Of a stretch of 64,000 nucleotides of DNA, positions 42,678 to 52,048 are shown piece by piece. Under the pieces are notes generated by a model. That model worked only from the letters and a program-made list of their open reading frames with translations. It had not been told where the DNA came from and made no database searches. A program made the translations under genes and the position numbers. This DNA comes from Enterocloster alcoholdehydrogenati (lineage in GTDB: Bacteria > Bacillota > Clostridia > Lachnospirales > Lachnospiraceae). The stretch spans positions 230,124 through 294,123 of the forward strand of contig NZ_BLTJ01000004.1 in NCBI RefSeq assembly GCF_013282095.1, in the 5' to 3' direction. Within the stretch, counting starts at the first letter, position 1, and every line of letters begins with the position of its first letter.

Positions 42678-44771
42678 ATGAACGTATATGGTACTGAACA
42701 GATCCGCAACGTCGTATTACTTGGACACGGAGGCGCCGGTAAGACGACCGTTGCGGAAGCTCTGGCATTTATTACGGGTGTGACAAAACGTATGGGAAGA
42801 GTACCCGACGGCAACACCATCAGTGATTATGACAAAGAAGAGATCAAGCGTCAGTTCTCCATTTCCACCACCATGATTCCGCTGGAATATGAAGGCGAGA
42901 ACGGCCCGATCAAGATCAATCTCCTGGATACTCCCGGTTTTTTTGACTTTGTGGGAGAAGCAGAGGAAGCTATCAGCGTAGCGGATGCTGCTGTTATTGT
43001 TGTAAACTGCAAGGCCGGAATCGAGCCTGGCACTGAGAGAGCATGGGAGATGTGCGAAAAGTACAATCTGCCCCGTCTGATTTTCGTCACCAATATGGAT
43101 GACGACCGCGCCAGCTATCGTGAGCTGGTTGTAAAGCTGGAGAAGAAGTTTGGACGAAAGATCGCCCCCTTCCAGCTGCCGATCCGTGAAAATGAAAAAT
43201 TTGTGGGCTTCGTCAACGTGGTAAAGCTGGCGGGACGCCGTTTTACGACCTACAGCGATTATGAAGAGTGCCCCATCCCTGAGTACGTTCAGAAGAATCT
43301 TACCATCGCAAGGGACGCTCTTATGGAGGCCGTTGCCGAGACCAGTGAAGAATATATGGAGCGCTATTTCCTGGGTGAGGAGTTCACACAGGAGGAGATC
43401 TCCCAGGCATTAAGGACCCATGTAATTGAGGGTGATATCGTTCCTGTTATGATGGGATCCGGTATTAACTGCCAGGGTTTTAAGGTACTTCTGCAGGCTA
43501 TGGATAAGTATTTCCCGTCACCGGATCACTTTGAGTGTATTGGCGTGGACGTATCTACAGGTGAGCGTTTTACTGCAAAGTACAATGACGACGTATCCCT
43601 GTCAGCCAGGGTATTTAAGACCATTGTGGATCCCTTTATCGGAAAGTATTCTCTGATGAAGATCTGTACCGGCACCTTAAAGGGAGATACCACCGTATAT
43701 AATGTAAATAAGGATGCTGAGGAGAAGATCGGAAAACTCTATGTGCTCCGGGGAAAGGACGTTATAGAGGTTTCTGAGTTAAGGGCTGGTGATATCGGAG
43801 CCGCTGCAAAGCTCACTGTGACCCAGACGGGCGATACCATGGCTGTGCGCACGGCCCCGATCGTGTACCACAAGCCTCAGATTTCCACTCCATATACATA
43901 TATGGCCTACAAGGCAGTCAATAAGGGGGAGGATGATAAGGTATCTACCGCTCTGGCCCGTATGATGGAAGAGGATCTGACACTGATTGTAAAAAATGAC
44001 GCGGAAAACCGTCAATCTCTGATTTACGGCATCGGTGACCAGCAGCTGGAGGTAGTGGTGAGCAAGCTCCAGACCCGTTACAAGGTAGAGGTGGAATTAT
44101 CAAAACCCAGGTTTGCATTCCGCGAGACGCTGCGCAGGAAGGTAAAGGTACAGGGCAAGCACAAGAAACAGTCCGGCGGACATGGACAGTACGGCGATGT
44201 CATTATGGAGTTTGAGCCTTCCGGCGATCTGGAGACGCCGTATGTGTTCGAGGAGAAGGTATTCGGAGGTTCTGTGCCGAAGAATTACTTCCCCGCAGTG
44301 GAGAAAGGGCTTCAGGAGTGCGTACAGAAGGGACCGCTGGCCGGCTACCCCGTAGTTGGCTTAAAGGCTACCCTGTTAGACGGCTCCTACCATCCCGTTG
44401 ACTCCTCTGAGATGGCATTTAAGATGGCCACCATTCTGGCCTTTAAGCAGGGCTTTATGGACGCAAATCCAGTGCTTCTGGAGCCGATCGCTTCTTTAAA
44501 GGTAACGGTTCCCGACCGCTTTACCGGAGATGTGATGGGGGATTTAAACCGCAGAAGAGGCCGTGTTCTTGGTATGGAATCCAACCATCGGGGCAAGCAG
44601 GTTATTGAGGCCGATATTCCAATGTCTGAACTCTTTGGCTACAATACAGACCTGCGCTCCATGACAGGTGGACTGGGAGATTTCTCTTATGAGTTCAGCC
44701 GCTATGAGCAGGCTCCTGGTGATGTACAGAAAAAGGAGATCGAGGCAAGGACGGCTGCCAGAGAAGAATAA
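42678..44771 (+). CDS. Elongation-factor-G-like GTPase
   Basis: 697 residues with EF-G domain order. The G domain has P-loop GHGGAGKTT, G2-region SISTT and G3 DTPGFFDF; later come domain II, KHKKQSGGHGQYGDV of domain IV and a C-terminal MTGGLGDFSYEFSRYEQAP. It is an EF-G paralogue rather than the canonical fusA: it is isolated from ribosomal genes and its G4 motif reads TNMD (FVTNMDDDRA) in place of NKxD. The role (translocation, recycling or another ribosome step) is not known. Its own promoter and GGAGGG site are present. Confidence 0.88.
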   Translation: MNVYGTEQIRNVVLLGHGGAGKTTVAEALAFITGVTKRMGRVPDGNTISDYDKEEIKRQFSISTTMIPLEYEGENGPIKINLLDTPGFFDFVGEAEEAISVADAAVIVVNCKAGIEPGTERAWEMCEKYNLPRLIFVTNMDDDRASYRELVVKLEKKFGRKIAPFQLPIRENEKFVGFVNVVKLAGRRFTTYSDYEECPIPEYVQKNLTIARDALMEAVAETSEEYMERYFLGEEFTQEEISQALRTHVIEGDIVPVMMGSGINCQGFKVLLQAMDKYFPSPDHFECIGVDVSTGERFTAKYNDDVSLSARVFKTIVDPFIGKYSLMKICTGTLKGDTTVYNVNKDAEEKIGKLYVLRGKDVIEVSELRAGDIGAAAKLTVTQTGDTMAVRTAPIVYHKPQISTPYTYMAYKAVNKGEDDKVSTALARMMEEDLTLIVKNDAENRQSLIYGIGDQQLEVVVSKLQTRYKVEVELSKPRFAFRETLRRKVKVQGKHKKQSGGHGQYGDVIMEFEPSGDLETPYVFEEKVFGGSVPKNYFPAVEKGLQECVQKGPLAGYPVVGLKATLLDGSYHPVDSSEMAFKMATILAFKQGFMDANPVLLEPIASLKVTVPDRFTGDVMGDLNRRRGRVLGMESNHRGKQVIEADIPMSELFGYNTDLRSMTGGLGDFSYEFSRYEQAPGDVQKKEIEARTAAREE

Positions 44772-44793
44772 AGCCGAGGTGTGTCTGTTGGGT

Positions 44794-44842
44794 ACAGCCG
44801 GTTCCGCCATAGGCAGGGCGGGGCTGGCTGTGCGTCTGTTTT
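44794..44842 (+). terminator. Probable terminator after the EF-G-like gene
   Basis: ACAGCCGGTTCCGCC (44794-44808) pairs with GGCGGGGCTGGCTGT (44817-44831) with small internal mismatches. TTTTT comes 6 bases later, so efficiency is uncertain. Confidence 0.5.
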
Positions 44843-45068
44843 TGAGGACAGAGGCCGGCAAAGACGAAAGCCTCTTTTGGCTTGAAGCGCCTGAAATCAG
44901 GGATGTTTCTGCAAAAACAGGGCATGATGTTGCATATATCACAGAAAATGTGGGATACTTATGGTAATATAAGGTCACAAAGTTAAGAAAACAGCGAAAC
45001 AGGAGCATAAGGACAGCGATTTTCCCCGGCCTTGTTTATGCTTACCAATAGGAAAGGAGACATTTATT

Positions 45069-45233
45069 ATGAAGAAATATCTATGCGATCCATGCGGCTA
45101 TATCTATGATCCGGAGGTAGGTGATCCTGACAGCGGCATCGCTCCCGGAACTGCATTTGAGGATATCCCGGAGGATTGGGTATGTCCCATCTGCGGAGTG
45201 GGCAAGGATCTGTTTTCTGTTGTAGAGGAATAA
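45069..45233 (+). CDS. Rubredoxin
   Basis: A 54-residue one-electron carrier. Four cysteines ligate a single iron in the two classic knuckles: C-D-P-C-G-Y near residues 6-11 and C-P-I-C-G near residues 39-43. The intervening [14 protein letters not shown] and the [11 protein letters not shown] stretch are textbook rubredoxin. GAAAGGAGA lies upstream of the ATG. It is a lone gene between terminators; in anaerobes rubredoxins serve oxygen- and peroxide-reducing enzymes, but no partner is adjacent. Confidence 0.96.
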   Translation: MKKYLCDPCGYIYDPEVGDPDSGIAPGTAFEDIPEDWVCPICGVGKDLFSVVEE

Positions 45234-45257
45234 ACCCCATTTTTTAATCTCCATACT

Positions 45258-45298
45258 AAACAGCAGCGCGCAAGAGAGTGATCTTTTGCGCGCTGTTT
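45258..45298. terminator. Bidirectional terminator between rubredoxin and the Crp/Fnr gene
   Basis: AAACAGC and GCGCGCAA on the left pair with TTGCGCGC and GCTGTTT on the right, with a 3-base bulge. T-rich and A-rich ends serve both convergent genes. Confidence 0.75.
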
Positions 45299-45310
45299 GT
45301 ATTATTATAT

Positions 45311-45961
45311 TTATACCAGAAGATGCACTATTTTACGGTCAATTTCCACCAGCTTTTCATCCTTCATCTTTTTCAGTTCCCGTGTCATGGCGCTTCGGTC
45401 AATGGAGAGGTAGTCAGCCAGATCCACCATGGTGAAGGGGAGGCTGAAGGAGGGGGAATCAAACTGGACGGCCAGCTGGGAAAAAAAGCACATGAGCTTG
45501 TCCCTGATAGTGCGCTGGGATAAAACCTCTACCCGGCGGCTTAAATTCTGGGCGCGGCAGGAGATCAGATCAAGGAGATTCCTTGTAAGCTGATGGTGAA
45601 AGGCGCAGGCTTTGGTGCAGGGAGCGCTGATCCGGTCATATTGAAGGAACAGAACCTCGCATTCCGTATTGCAGATAACGCTTACGCCCGTCTGATCGCT
45701 GCTGCCGTAAGAGAGCATGGAGCCGAAGGTACTCTGAGGGCCCAGGCGCTCTAAAATCGTCCTTGCCCCATTGTATTCAAATCGGACCACAGACGCCGTT
45801 CCCTTGCCGATGATTCCGATTTCCTGGGAGCCGGAATCGTAGCAGCAGATGGTTTCCTCCGGCCGGAAAGTTCTTGTCCGTCCGCCCATACAGGCAATAA
45901 GGTGTTTATATTCGTCTAAAGAAATATTTTTAAATAAATTCTTCTGAAAGAAATCCGTCAT
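45311..45961 (-). CDS. Crp/Fnr-family transcriptional regulator
   Basis: 216 residues from ATG 45961 (MTDFFQKNLFKNISLDEYK). A start at 46000 is possible but has no ribosome site. The N-terminal cyclic-nucleotide-binding-like barrel covers about 15-130. The C-terminal winged helix (MVDLADYLSIDRSAMTRELKKM) covers about 165-205. Several cysteines are present (ICCYD, CNTEC, CTKAC), so redox or metal sensing is possible, though the exact Fnr four-cysteine pattern is not seen. It is divergent from the aconitase operon and probably controls it. Confidence 0.88.
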   Translation of the reverse strand: MTDFFQKNLFKNISLDEYKHLIACMGGRTRTFRPEETICCYDSGSQEIGIIGKGTASVVRFEYNGARTILERLGPQSTFGSMLSYGSSDQTGVSVICNTECEVLFLQYDRISAPCTKACAFHHQLTRNLLDLISCRAQNLSRRVEVLSQRTIRDKLMCFFSQLAVQFDSPSFSLPFTMVDLADYLSIDRSAMTRELKKMKDEKLVEIDRKIVHLLV

Positions 45962-46039
45962 ATGTGTTTCCTGTCCTTTCCTGATATTTGGATGCTGCAT
46001 TAAAAAGAACTGTTTTACAGAGGTATTATAAAATAAAAT

Positions 46040-46055
46040 TGTTGCAAATGCAACA
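46040..46055. promoter_or_regulatory. Palindrome TGTTGCA-AA-TGCAACA, candidate operator
   Basis: A 16-base perfect inverted repeat 79 bases upstream of the Crp/Fnr start. Its half TTGTTGCAAA recurs at 46251-46260, downstream of the aconitase promoter. Confidence 0.6.
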
Positions 46056-46154
46056 TGAATTTCAGCGTCTGCAAATGCTGATAAGTTTAATGCAGTGAAG
46101 TGATAATAAATAACAGTGGAAAATGAAGAAAATGTCTTAAATCTACAACTAAAA

Positions 46155-46173
46155 AGTTGTAATAATTACAACT
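46155..46173. promoter_or_regulatory. Crp/Fnr-like 19-base palindrome upstream of the aconitase promoter
   Basis: AGTTGTAAT-A-ATTACAACT is a perfect inverted repeat of TTGTAA/TTACAA type, as expected for Crp/Fnr proteins. A further ACAACT half lies at 46144-46149. The centre is 17 bases upstream of the -35 element, a position suited to activation. Confidence 0.7.
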
Positions 46174-46180
46174 ATAAGAC

Positions 46181-46209
46181 TGGACAAATGCATTTCTCTG
46201 TTTTATAGT
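46181..46209 (+). promoter_or_regulatory. Promoter of the aconitase-citrate synthase-IDH operon
   Basis: TGGACA (46181-46186), 17 bases, TATAGT (46204-46209). Confidence 0.8.
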
Positions 46210-46215
46210 ATTAAA

Positions 46216-46228
46216 AACAGTAACTGTT
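46216..46228. promoter_or_regulatory. Palindrome AACAGT-A-ACTGTT at the transcription start
   Basis: A perfect 13-base inverted repeat lies 6 bases after the -10 element, around the expected +1. It could be a repressor site or an early mRNA hairpin. Confidence 0.5.
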
Positions 46229-46335
46229 CAAGAGGAGAGTTCATCCTGAATTGTTGCAAAAACAGCAGAACACACAGACAGCTGCACCGATCAGGGGAGC
46301 AGAGAGTGCGAGGAAAGATCCAGGAGGTAGAAAGC

Positions 46336-48639
46336 ATGGTATCATTATATGAAGGCGGCGTGTATCTGGTAAATGGAACAGAGCTGGTTCCAGAAGCGGA
46401 AGCAGCAAGGGCAAAAGCACTGACAGGAAAGGCAGTGGATCGTGAGACTGCAAAAAAAGGAACCATCGCTTATTCTATTTTAAAGGAGCATAATACATCT
46501 GGCGATATGGAGCATTTAAAGCTTTGCTTTGACAGCATGGCTTCCCACGATATCACATTTGTGGGGATCGTACAGACGGCTAAAGCTTCAGGAATGGAAA
46601 AATTCCCCATTCCCTATGTGCTGACTAACTGTCACAACACCCTTTGCGCCGTAGGTGGCACCATCAATGAGGATGACCATATGTTCGGCCTGTCTGCGGC
46701 GAAGAAGTACGGGGGCATTTATGTGCCGCCCCATATGGCCGTGATCCATCAGTATATGAGAGAAAGGATGGCCGGCTGCAAAAAAATGATCCTGGGATCA
46801 GACAGTCACACCCGTTACGGTGCTCTGGGTACTATGGCAGTGGGAGAGGGCGGAGGCGAGCTGGTAAAACAGCTTCTTTGCGATACATACGATATTGCCT
46901 ATCCCGGCGTGGTAGCCATATACCTGGACGGTGCGCCAAGGCCCGGCACAGGCCCCCAGGATATTGCCCTTGCCATTATCGGAGCGGTGTTTAAGAACGG
47001 ATATGTGAAAAATAAGGTAATGGAATTTGTTGGCCCCGGCGTTTCCTCCATGACTACGGATTTTAGAAACGGTATAGATGTGATGACTACGGAGACCACC
47101 TGCCTTACCTCCATCTGGCGCACAGATGACGATACAAAAGCATATCTGGCAAAGCATCATAGGGCCGGGGACTTTACGCAGCTGGATCCAGAGGGAGTGG
47201 CTTACTATGACGGCTGCGTTTATGTGGATTTGTCCACAGTAAAGCCCATGATCGCCCTGCCGTTTCACCCAAGCAATGTGTATGAGATCGACGAACTGAA
47301 GGAGAATCTTACGGATATTCTGGCTCTTACGGAAAAGGAGGCAGAGAGAATATCCGGAGGCAGAGCGCATTTTACACTTCTTGACAAGGTGAAGGGAAAG
47401 GATCTGATGGTTCAGCAGGCTGTGATTGCAGGCTGTGCCGGAGGCAATTATACCAACGTAATGGAAGCGGCGCAGGCGCTGCGGGGCAGAAACTGCGGCT
47501 GCGGAGAATTCTCTCTTGCCGTTTATCCATCTTCCCAGCCGGTGCTTGCGGATCTGGTTAAGAAAGGGGCTGTATCCGATCTGATGAATGCAGGAGCCGT
47601 CATCCGAACCGCCTTCTGCGGCCCCTGTTTTGGCGCAGGAGACACGCCCTGCAACAATGGCCTGAGCATCCGTCACACTACCAGGAACTTCCCCAACAGA
47701 GAGGGATCAAAACCAGGCAGCGGCCAGATGGCTGCAGTGGCCCTGATGGATGCCCGTTCCATCGCCGCCACTGCAGCAAACGGCGGGAGGCTGACCTCTG
47801 CCTGGGAGATGGAAGGCTGGGATCAGGTACCGGAATATGAATTTAATGATACCTCTTATAAAAACCGCGTATATATGGGGTATGAAAAGGGCGATACGGC
47901 CAGCGATCTGATCTACGGACCAAATATCAAGGACTGGCCTGAGATGAGCCCTCTGACAGAGAATGTTCTCCTTAAGGTGTGTTCTAAGATCATGGATCCG
48001 GTGACTACCACGGATGAGCTGATCCCCTCAGGAGAAACCTCTTCCTACCGCTCCAATCCTCTGGGACTGGCAGAATTTACCTTATCCAGAAGGGATCCGG
48101 GCTATGTAGGCCGGGCTAAGGAGATGGGACGTCTGGAAATCATACGCAGAACTGAAGGGGCAGAGGCAGAGATTAAGGCCGAACCGGATCTTGAGACTCT
48201 CTTTGCAGCCATCCGAACTATTTCTGGAAATGAAACGGTTACAGCAGAGGAAACGGAGATTGGCAGCATGGTTTATGCCGTAAAACCGGGAGACGGATCA
48301 GCCAGGGAGCAGGCGGCCAGCTGCCAGAGGGTATTAGGCGGACTTGCCAATATCTGTAAGGAATACGCAACCAAGCGTTACCGTTCTAATGTGATCAACT
48401 GGGGGATGCTGCCTTTCCAGATGAAGGAGGAACCGGATTTTGAGGTAGGGGATTATATTTATGTGCCGGGGATCCGCGCCGCTTTAGACGGTGATTTAAA
48501 GGAGATTCGGGCTTACGTTCTGGGAACAGCCGGTATAGAGCCGGTACGGGAACTTATGCTTTATATGGCGGATATGACAGCTGAGGAACGAGAGATCGTA
48601 AAGGCCGGCTGTCTGATCAACTACAACAGAAATCGTTGA
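46336..48639 (+). CDS. Aconitase-family hydratase
   Basis: 767 residues from ATG 46336, chosen for CAGGAGGT 8-15 bases upstream. Aconitase landmarks: [12 protein letters not shown], a first cluster cysteine in GCAGG and a pair in [10 protein letters not shown], then [15 protein letters not shown]. It probably converts citrate to isocitrate because citrate synthase and isocitrate dehydrogenase follow directly. It belongs to the less studied hydratase branch common in Clostridia rather than to classical AcnA/AcnB as I read it. It opens the three-gene operon. Confidence 0.88.
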   Translation: MVSLYEGGVYLVNGTELVPEAEAARAKALTGKAVDRETAKKGTIAYSILKEHNTSGDMEHLKLCFDSMASHDITFVGIVQTAKASGMEKFPIPYVLTNCHNTLCAVGGTINEDDHMFGLSAAKKYGGIYVPPHMAVIHQYMRERMAGCKKMILGSDSHTRYGALGTMAVGEGGGELVKQLLCDTYDIAYPGVVAIYLDGAPRPGTGPQDIALAIIGAVFKNGYVKNKVMEFVGPGVSSMTTDFRNGIDVMTTETTCLTSIWRTDDDTKAYLAKHHRAGDFTQLDPEGVAYYDGCVYVDLSTVKPMIALPFHPSNVYEIDELKENLTDILALTEKEAERISGGRAHFTLLDKVKGKDLMVQQAVIAGCAGGNYTNVMEAAQALRGRNCGCGEFSLAVYPSSQPVLADLVKKGAVSDLMNAGAVIRTAFCGPCFGAGDTPCNNGLSIRHTTRNFPNREGSKPGSGQMAAVALMDARSIAATAANGGRLTSAWEMEGWDQVPEYEFNDTSYKNRVYMGYEKGDTASDLIYGPNIKDWPEMSPLTENVLLKVCSKIMDPVTTTDELIPSGETSSYRSNPLGLAEFTLSRRDPGYVGRAKEMGRLEIIRRTEGAEAEIKAEPDLETLFAAIRTISGNETVTAEETEIGSMVYAVKPGDGSAREQAASCQRVLGGLANICKEYATKRYRSNVINWGMLPFQMKEEPDFEVGDYIYVPGIRAALDGDLKEIRAYVLGTAGIEPVRELMLYMADMTAEEREIVKAGCLINYNRNR

Positions 48640-48667
48640 CAGAACCGGTCAGGAAAGGAGAGCGGCC

Positions 48668-50011
48668 ATGACAAAGGAAAGCTATCTTGCGCAGTTTTAT
48701 GGGAAATCCCAGAATTACACAGATATTCCCAATAAGTGGTATAAGGAATACAACGTAAAAAAGGGCCTGAGAAATGAGGACGGCACCGGTGTCCGGGTGG
48801 GGCTGACCAGAGTGGCCGACGTTGTGGGCTATGCGGAGGCTTTGGAAGGCGGGATCCAGGCTATTCCGGGAGAACTTTATTACAGAGGTTACAATGTGAC
48901 GGATCTGGTAAAGGGAAAGATGGGAAGTCATTTCGGATATGAGGAGGTTTGCTTTTTGCTCCTGTTCGGCTACCTGCCAAAGAAAAAGGAACTGGAGCAT
49001 TTCTGCGGTATTTTAAGAGACTGCTACGAGATCCCGGATGAATTTGTGGAAATGAACCTGCTGCGGATGCCGGGGAAGAACCTGATGAATAAGCTTCAGG
49101 ATGCCGTGCTGACGCTGTATAATTATGACGATGACCCGGATAATACGGATGTTTATGAAACTCTGGTAAAAGGCATCAATCTGGTGGCAAAGCTGCCGTC
49201 CATCGCCTGCTACGCTTATCAGAGCAAGGTGCATTATTATGACCGTGACAGCCTGTTTATCCACTATGCAAACCCCGAGTATTCCATTGCGGAAAATTTC
49301 CTGAGCCTTCTGAGAAAGGATCAGAAGTTTACAGATCAGGAAGCAAGGCTTTTGGACACTATTCTTATGCTCCACGCGGATCACGGCGGCGGCAACAATT
49401 CCACCTTTACCAACGTTGTCATCTCTTCTACGGGAACAGATATTTATTCTACGGTATCAGCCAGCATCGGCTCTCTGAAAGGGCCGAGACACGGCGGAGC
49501 CAATATCAAGGTGGCAGAAATGATGGATGCGGTACTGGAGGATGTTGGAGGCTATACGGCCGACGATAAGAAACTGCGGGCTGCAGTCAACCGTTTAATG
49601 GACGGAAAGCTGTACGACCGTTCGGGCCTGGTATACGGTTTCGGCCATGCAGTCTATACGATTTCTGATCCCAGGGCAGAGATGTTAAGGGCCTGCTGTG
49701 CGGAGGTGGCAAAGGAGAAGAAGCAGCAGACGGAATTTGATTTCCGCCAGCGGTTTGAGCGTGCGGCTCTGGATGTGATGAAGGAGAGAAAGGGAACGGC
49801 GCTGCCTACCAACGTAGACTATTACAGCGGTTTTGCTTATGGAATGTTAAATATCCCCAGAGACCTGTATACACCTCTGTTTATGTGCAGCCGCATGGTG
49901 GGCTGGGTGGCTCACAACATCGAGAATAAGCTGTATGACGGAAGGATCATGCGTCCGGCAACGAAATATGTAGGGGAAAATAAGGATTATATGATGATGG
50001 AGGAGAGATAG
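48668..50011 (+). CDS. gltA: Citrate synthase
   Basis: Condenses acetyl-CoA and oxaloacetate. The 447 residues contain HADHGGGNNSTFT with the first catalytic His, GPRHGGANIKVAEMM, GFGHAVYTISDPRAEML and a late SGFAYGMLNIP. It begins 28 bases after the aconitase gene and is followed within 2 bases by the dehydrogenase gene. The set makes 2-oxoglutarate for glutamate synthesis in anaerobes without a full TCA cycle. Confidence 0.95.
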   Translation: MTKESYLAQFYGKSQNYTDIPNKWYKEYNVKKGLRNEDGTGVRVGLTRVADVVGYAEALEGGIQAIPGELYYRGYNVTDLVKGKMGSHFGYEEVCFLLLFGYLPKKKELEHFCGILRDCYEIPDEFVEMNLLRMPGKNLMNKLQDAVLTLYNYDDDPDNTDVYETLVKGINLVAKLPSIACYAYQSKVHYYDRDSLFIHYANPEYSIAENFLSLLRKDQKFTDQEARLLDTILMLHADHGGGNNSTFTNVVISSTGTDIYSTVSASIGSLKGPRHGGANIKVAEMMDAVLEDVGGYTADDKKLRAAVNRLMDGKLYDRSGLVYGFGHAVYTISDPRAEMLRACCAEVAKEKKQQTEFDFRQRFERAALDVMKERKGTALPTNVDYYSGFAYGMLNIPRDLYTPLFMCSRMVGWVAHNIENKLYDGRIMRPATKYVGENKDYMMMEER

Positions 50012-50013
50012 CC

Positions 50014-51015
50014 ATGGAGAAGAATACGATCACAGTGTTTAAGGGAGACGGCATCGGGCCGGAGATTACAGATGCGGTGCTTAAGATCCTGGATGCGGCA
50101 GGAGCTGGTCTGGAGTATGAGATTTTCCGGGTCGGAGCGGCAGAGTATGAAGAAAACGGGGCGCTGATCCCGGAGGCGGGATTTGCATCCTTTGAAAAGA
50201 ACCGTGTGCTCTTAAAATCTCCGATTACCACGCCTCTTGGGACGGGATTCCGCTCTTTGAACGTAATGCTTCGTAAAAAGTATGACCTGTACGCCAATAT
50301 GCGTCCTGCAAGATCCAATTCTGCGGTAAAGACACCGTTTGAAAATGTGGATATCGTGATGTTTCGGGAGAATACGGAGGATCTGTATGCAGGAGTGGAG
50401 ACGCAGGTGGATCAGGATACGGCTCATTCCATCAAGATAATCACAAGAAAATGCAGTGAGCGCATTATCCGGGCAGCCTTTGGTTATGCGCAAAAGAATG
50501 GAAGAAAGAAAGTGACCTGCGTTCATAAGGCCAATATAATGAAGATTTCTGACGGCCTGTTCAGGGATATTTTCTATGAGGTCAGCAAAGAGTACCCCCA
50601 GGTTCAGGCAGAGGATAAAATTGTTGATAATGTGGCCATGCAGTTAGTGATGCAGCCTCAGAAATTCGATGTCATTGTGACAGAGAATCTGTACGGGGAT
50701 ATCCTGTCGGATCTTACAAGCGGCTTAATCGGCGGCCTGGGCCTTCTGCCTTCCAGCAATATGGGAGAAGATTTTGCCATGTTTGAGGCCGTTCATGGAA
50801 GCGCGCCGGATATTGCGGGAAAGGGAATCGCCAATCCTACGGCCTTTTTATGGTCTGCCTGTATGATGTTAGAGCATCTGGGAAAACAGGAGACAGCCGT
50901 AAAGATCCGCAGGGCGGTGGATGAGGTTTTAAGGCAGGGAACGGCGCTGACGCCGGATCTTGGGGGTACGGCAGGAACGAAGGAGTATACAGAGGAGATT
51001 ATCAGGCAGCTGTAG
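50014..51015 (+). CDS. icd: NAD-type isocitrate dehydrogenase
   Basis: 333 residues of the isocitrate/isopropylmalate dehydrogenase family: GDGIGPEI near the start, the substrate loop MRPARSNSAVKTPF, MFRENTEDLYAGVE, and NLYGDILSDLTSGLIGGLG with metal Asp residues, then HGSAPDIAGKGIANPTA. The short length suggests the NAD-dependent homoisocitrate/IDH subgroup. Its place after aconitase and citrate synthase makes isocitrate the most likely substrate. The start is 2 bases after gltA. Confidence 0.88.
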   Translation: MEKNTITVFKGDGIGPEITDAVLKILDAAGAGLEYEIFRVGAAEYEENGALIPEAGFASFEKNRVLLKSPITTPLGTGFRSLNVMLRKKYDLYANMRPARSNSAVKTPFENVDIVMFRENTEDLYAGVETQVDQDTAHSIKIITRKCSERIIRAAFGYAQKNGRKKVTCVHKANIMKISDGLFRDIFYEVSKEYPQVQAEDKIVDNVAMQLVMQPQKFDVIVTENLYGDILSDLTSGLIGGLGLLPSSNMGEDFAMFEAVHGSAPDIAGKGIANPTAFLWSACMMLEHLGKQETAVKIRRAVDEVLRQGTALTPDLGGTAGTKEYTEEIIRQL

Positions 51016-51468
51016 AAAATATATATGTCTTTTTGACTATCTATTTATATCTTCTTAAATGTCCGCAAAGCCTTATTTTATCGGCTCTACGGGCATTTTG
51101 CTTTTGTGGTAAACCTCACATATCTATTCCCGACACTTCGCCACAATTAGATTTTAATGAAGCGGACTATGACGATTATCTAAAAGAGAAATGGAAAAGA
51201 GGACTTTAATTTTTCTCTTGCATGAAAGATACAGCAAACAAAAAGCCTGGTAAAGAGTGCAAAGCACCACCAATGGTGGCAAGGCTCTTGACAGGCTTTT
51301 TCTTTTCTGTGTTGGATAGCCAAGAGGAAGAAAGAAAAAGTGTGCATTTTTTGTTAGAAAAATGGCAAGGGGTATGCTGTTTTTTGTTGTGGCGGATATA
51401 TGGAACTGTTATAATGTGGGTATGAAGAAACGGGCAAATTTAGAAGTTAAAGTAGAAGAGAAATAAAA
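51016..51468 (+). other. Non-coding junction with mobile-element remnants
   Basis: AT content rises sharply after icd. Two short coding-like fragments overlap: one frame reads VRKALFYRLYGHFAFVV (from about 51062) and another reads DFNEADYDDYLKEKWKRGL with a stop at 51207-51209. They look like ends of lost mobile-element genes, though no family was identified. A strong terminator follows. No intact gene was found. Confidence 0.5.
51240..51303 (+). terminator. Strong nested hairpin terminator in the junction
   Basis: AAAAAGCCTG (51240-51249) pairs with CAGGCTTTTT (51292-51301), with inner AAGAG/CTCTT and CCACCA/TGGTGG helices and TTTCTTTT after it. It insulates the following island. Confidence 0.8.
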
Positions 51469-51981
51469 ATGATTATTTTAATTACTGGTGCTTCGCACAC
51501 AGGCAAGACTGTTCTTGCACAAAAACTCCTTGAAAAATATAAATATTCGTATTTATCAATAGACCACTTGAAAATGGGTTTAATTCGTAGCGGTTATACT
51601 AAACTTACACCTGAAGATGATAATAAGCTCACAGAGTATCTGTGGCCTATTATCCGTGAAATGATTAAAACTGCCATTGAGAATAAGCAAAACCTTATTA
51701 TTGAAGGGTGTTATATTCCTTTTGATTGGAAAAATCACTTTACAAGAGAATATCTTGACAACATCAAGTATTATTGTCTTGTGATGAGTGAAAATTATAT
51801 TAAAAATCATTTTGACAATATCAAAAAATATGCAAGTGCCGTAGAAAACCGCTTAGATGATGAATGGTGTACCATAGAGAGTGTTTTAGAAGATAATGCA
51901 CGGTTTTTGGAACTTGTAAAAAAGTACAATACAGAATATATGCTTATTGATGATAAGTACGATATAGATATTGATTTATAG
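51469..51981 (+). CDS. P-loop kinase-like protein in AT-rich island
   Basis: 170 residues beginning MIILITGASHTGKTVLAQKLL, a Walker A (GASHTGKT), followed by YLSIDHLKMGLIRSG and an NLIIEGCYIPFDW strand that fits a Walker B/acceptor region. This is an adenylate-kinase-like or 2-phosphoglycerate-kinase-like small-molecule kinase fold; substrate unknown. The gene is AT-rich (many AAT, AAA, TTT codons), unlike the flanking chromosome, and sits beside a NUDIX gene in a probable transferred segment. Confidence 0.75.
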   Translation: MIILITGASHTGKTVLAQKLLEKYKYSYLSIDHLKMGLIRSGYTKLTPEDDNKLTEYLWPIIREMIKTAIENKQNLIIEGCYIPFDWKNHFTREYLDNIKYYCLVMSENYIKNHFDNIKKYASAVENRLDDEWCTIESVLEDNARFLELVKKYNTEYMLIDDKYDIDIDL

Positions 51982-52048
51982 TGATGAATTCCAGCTTGTT
52001 TAGCTGAGAAAGAAATAGAAAAATTAGAATTTAGAGAGGTGTTTACAA

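Noticed and set aside
44668..44967. 99-residue plus-strand ORF at the end of the EF-G-like gene
   Set aside because: It overlaps the end of the EF-G-like gene in another frame, crosses the terminator hairpin and shows no domain or ribosome site.
51222..51425. 67-residue plus-strand ORF
   Set aside because: It runs straight through a strong nested terminator hairpin and has no ribosome site.
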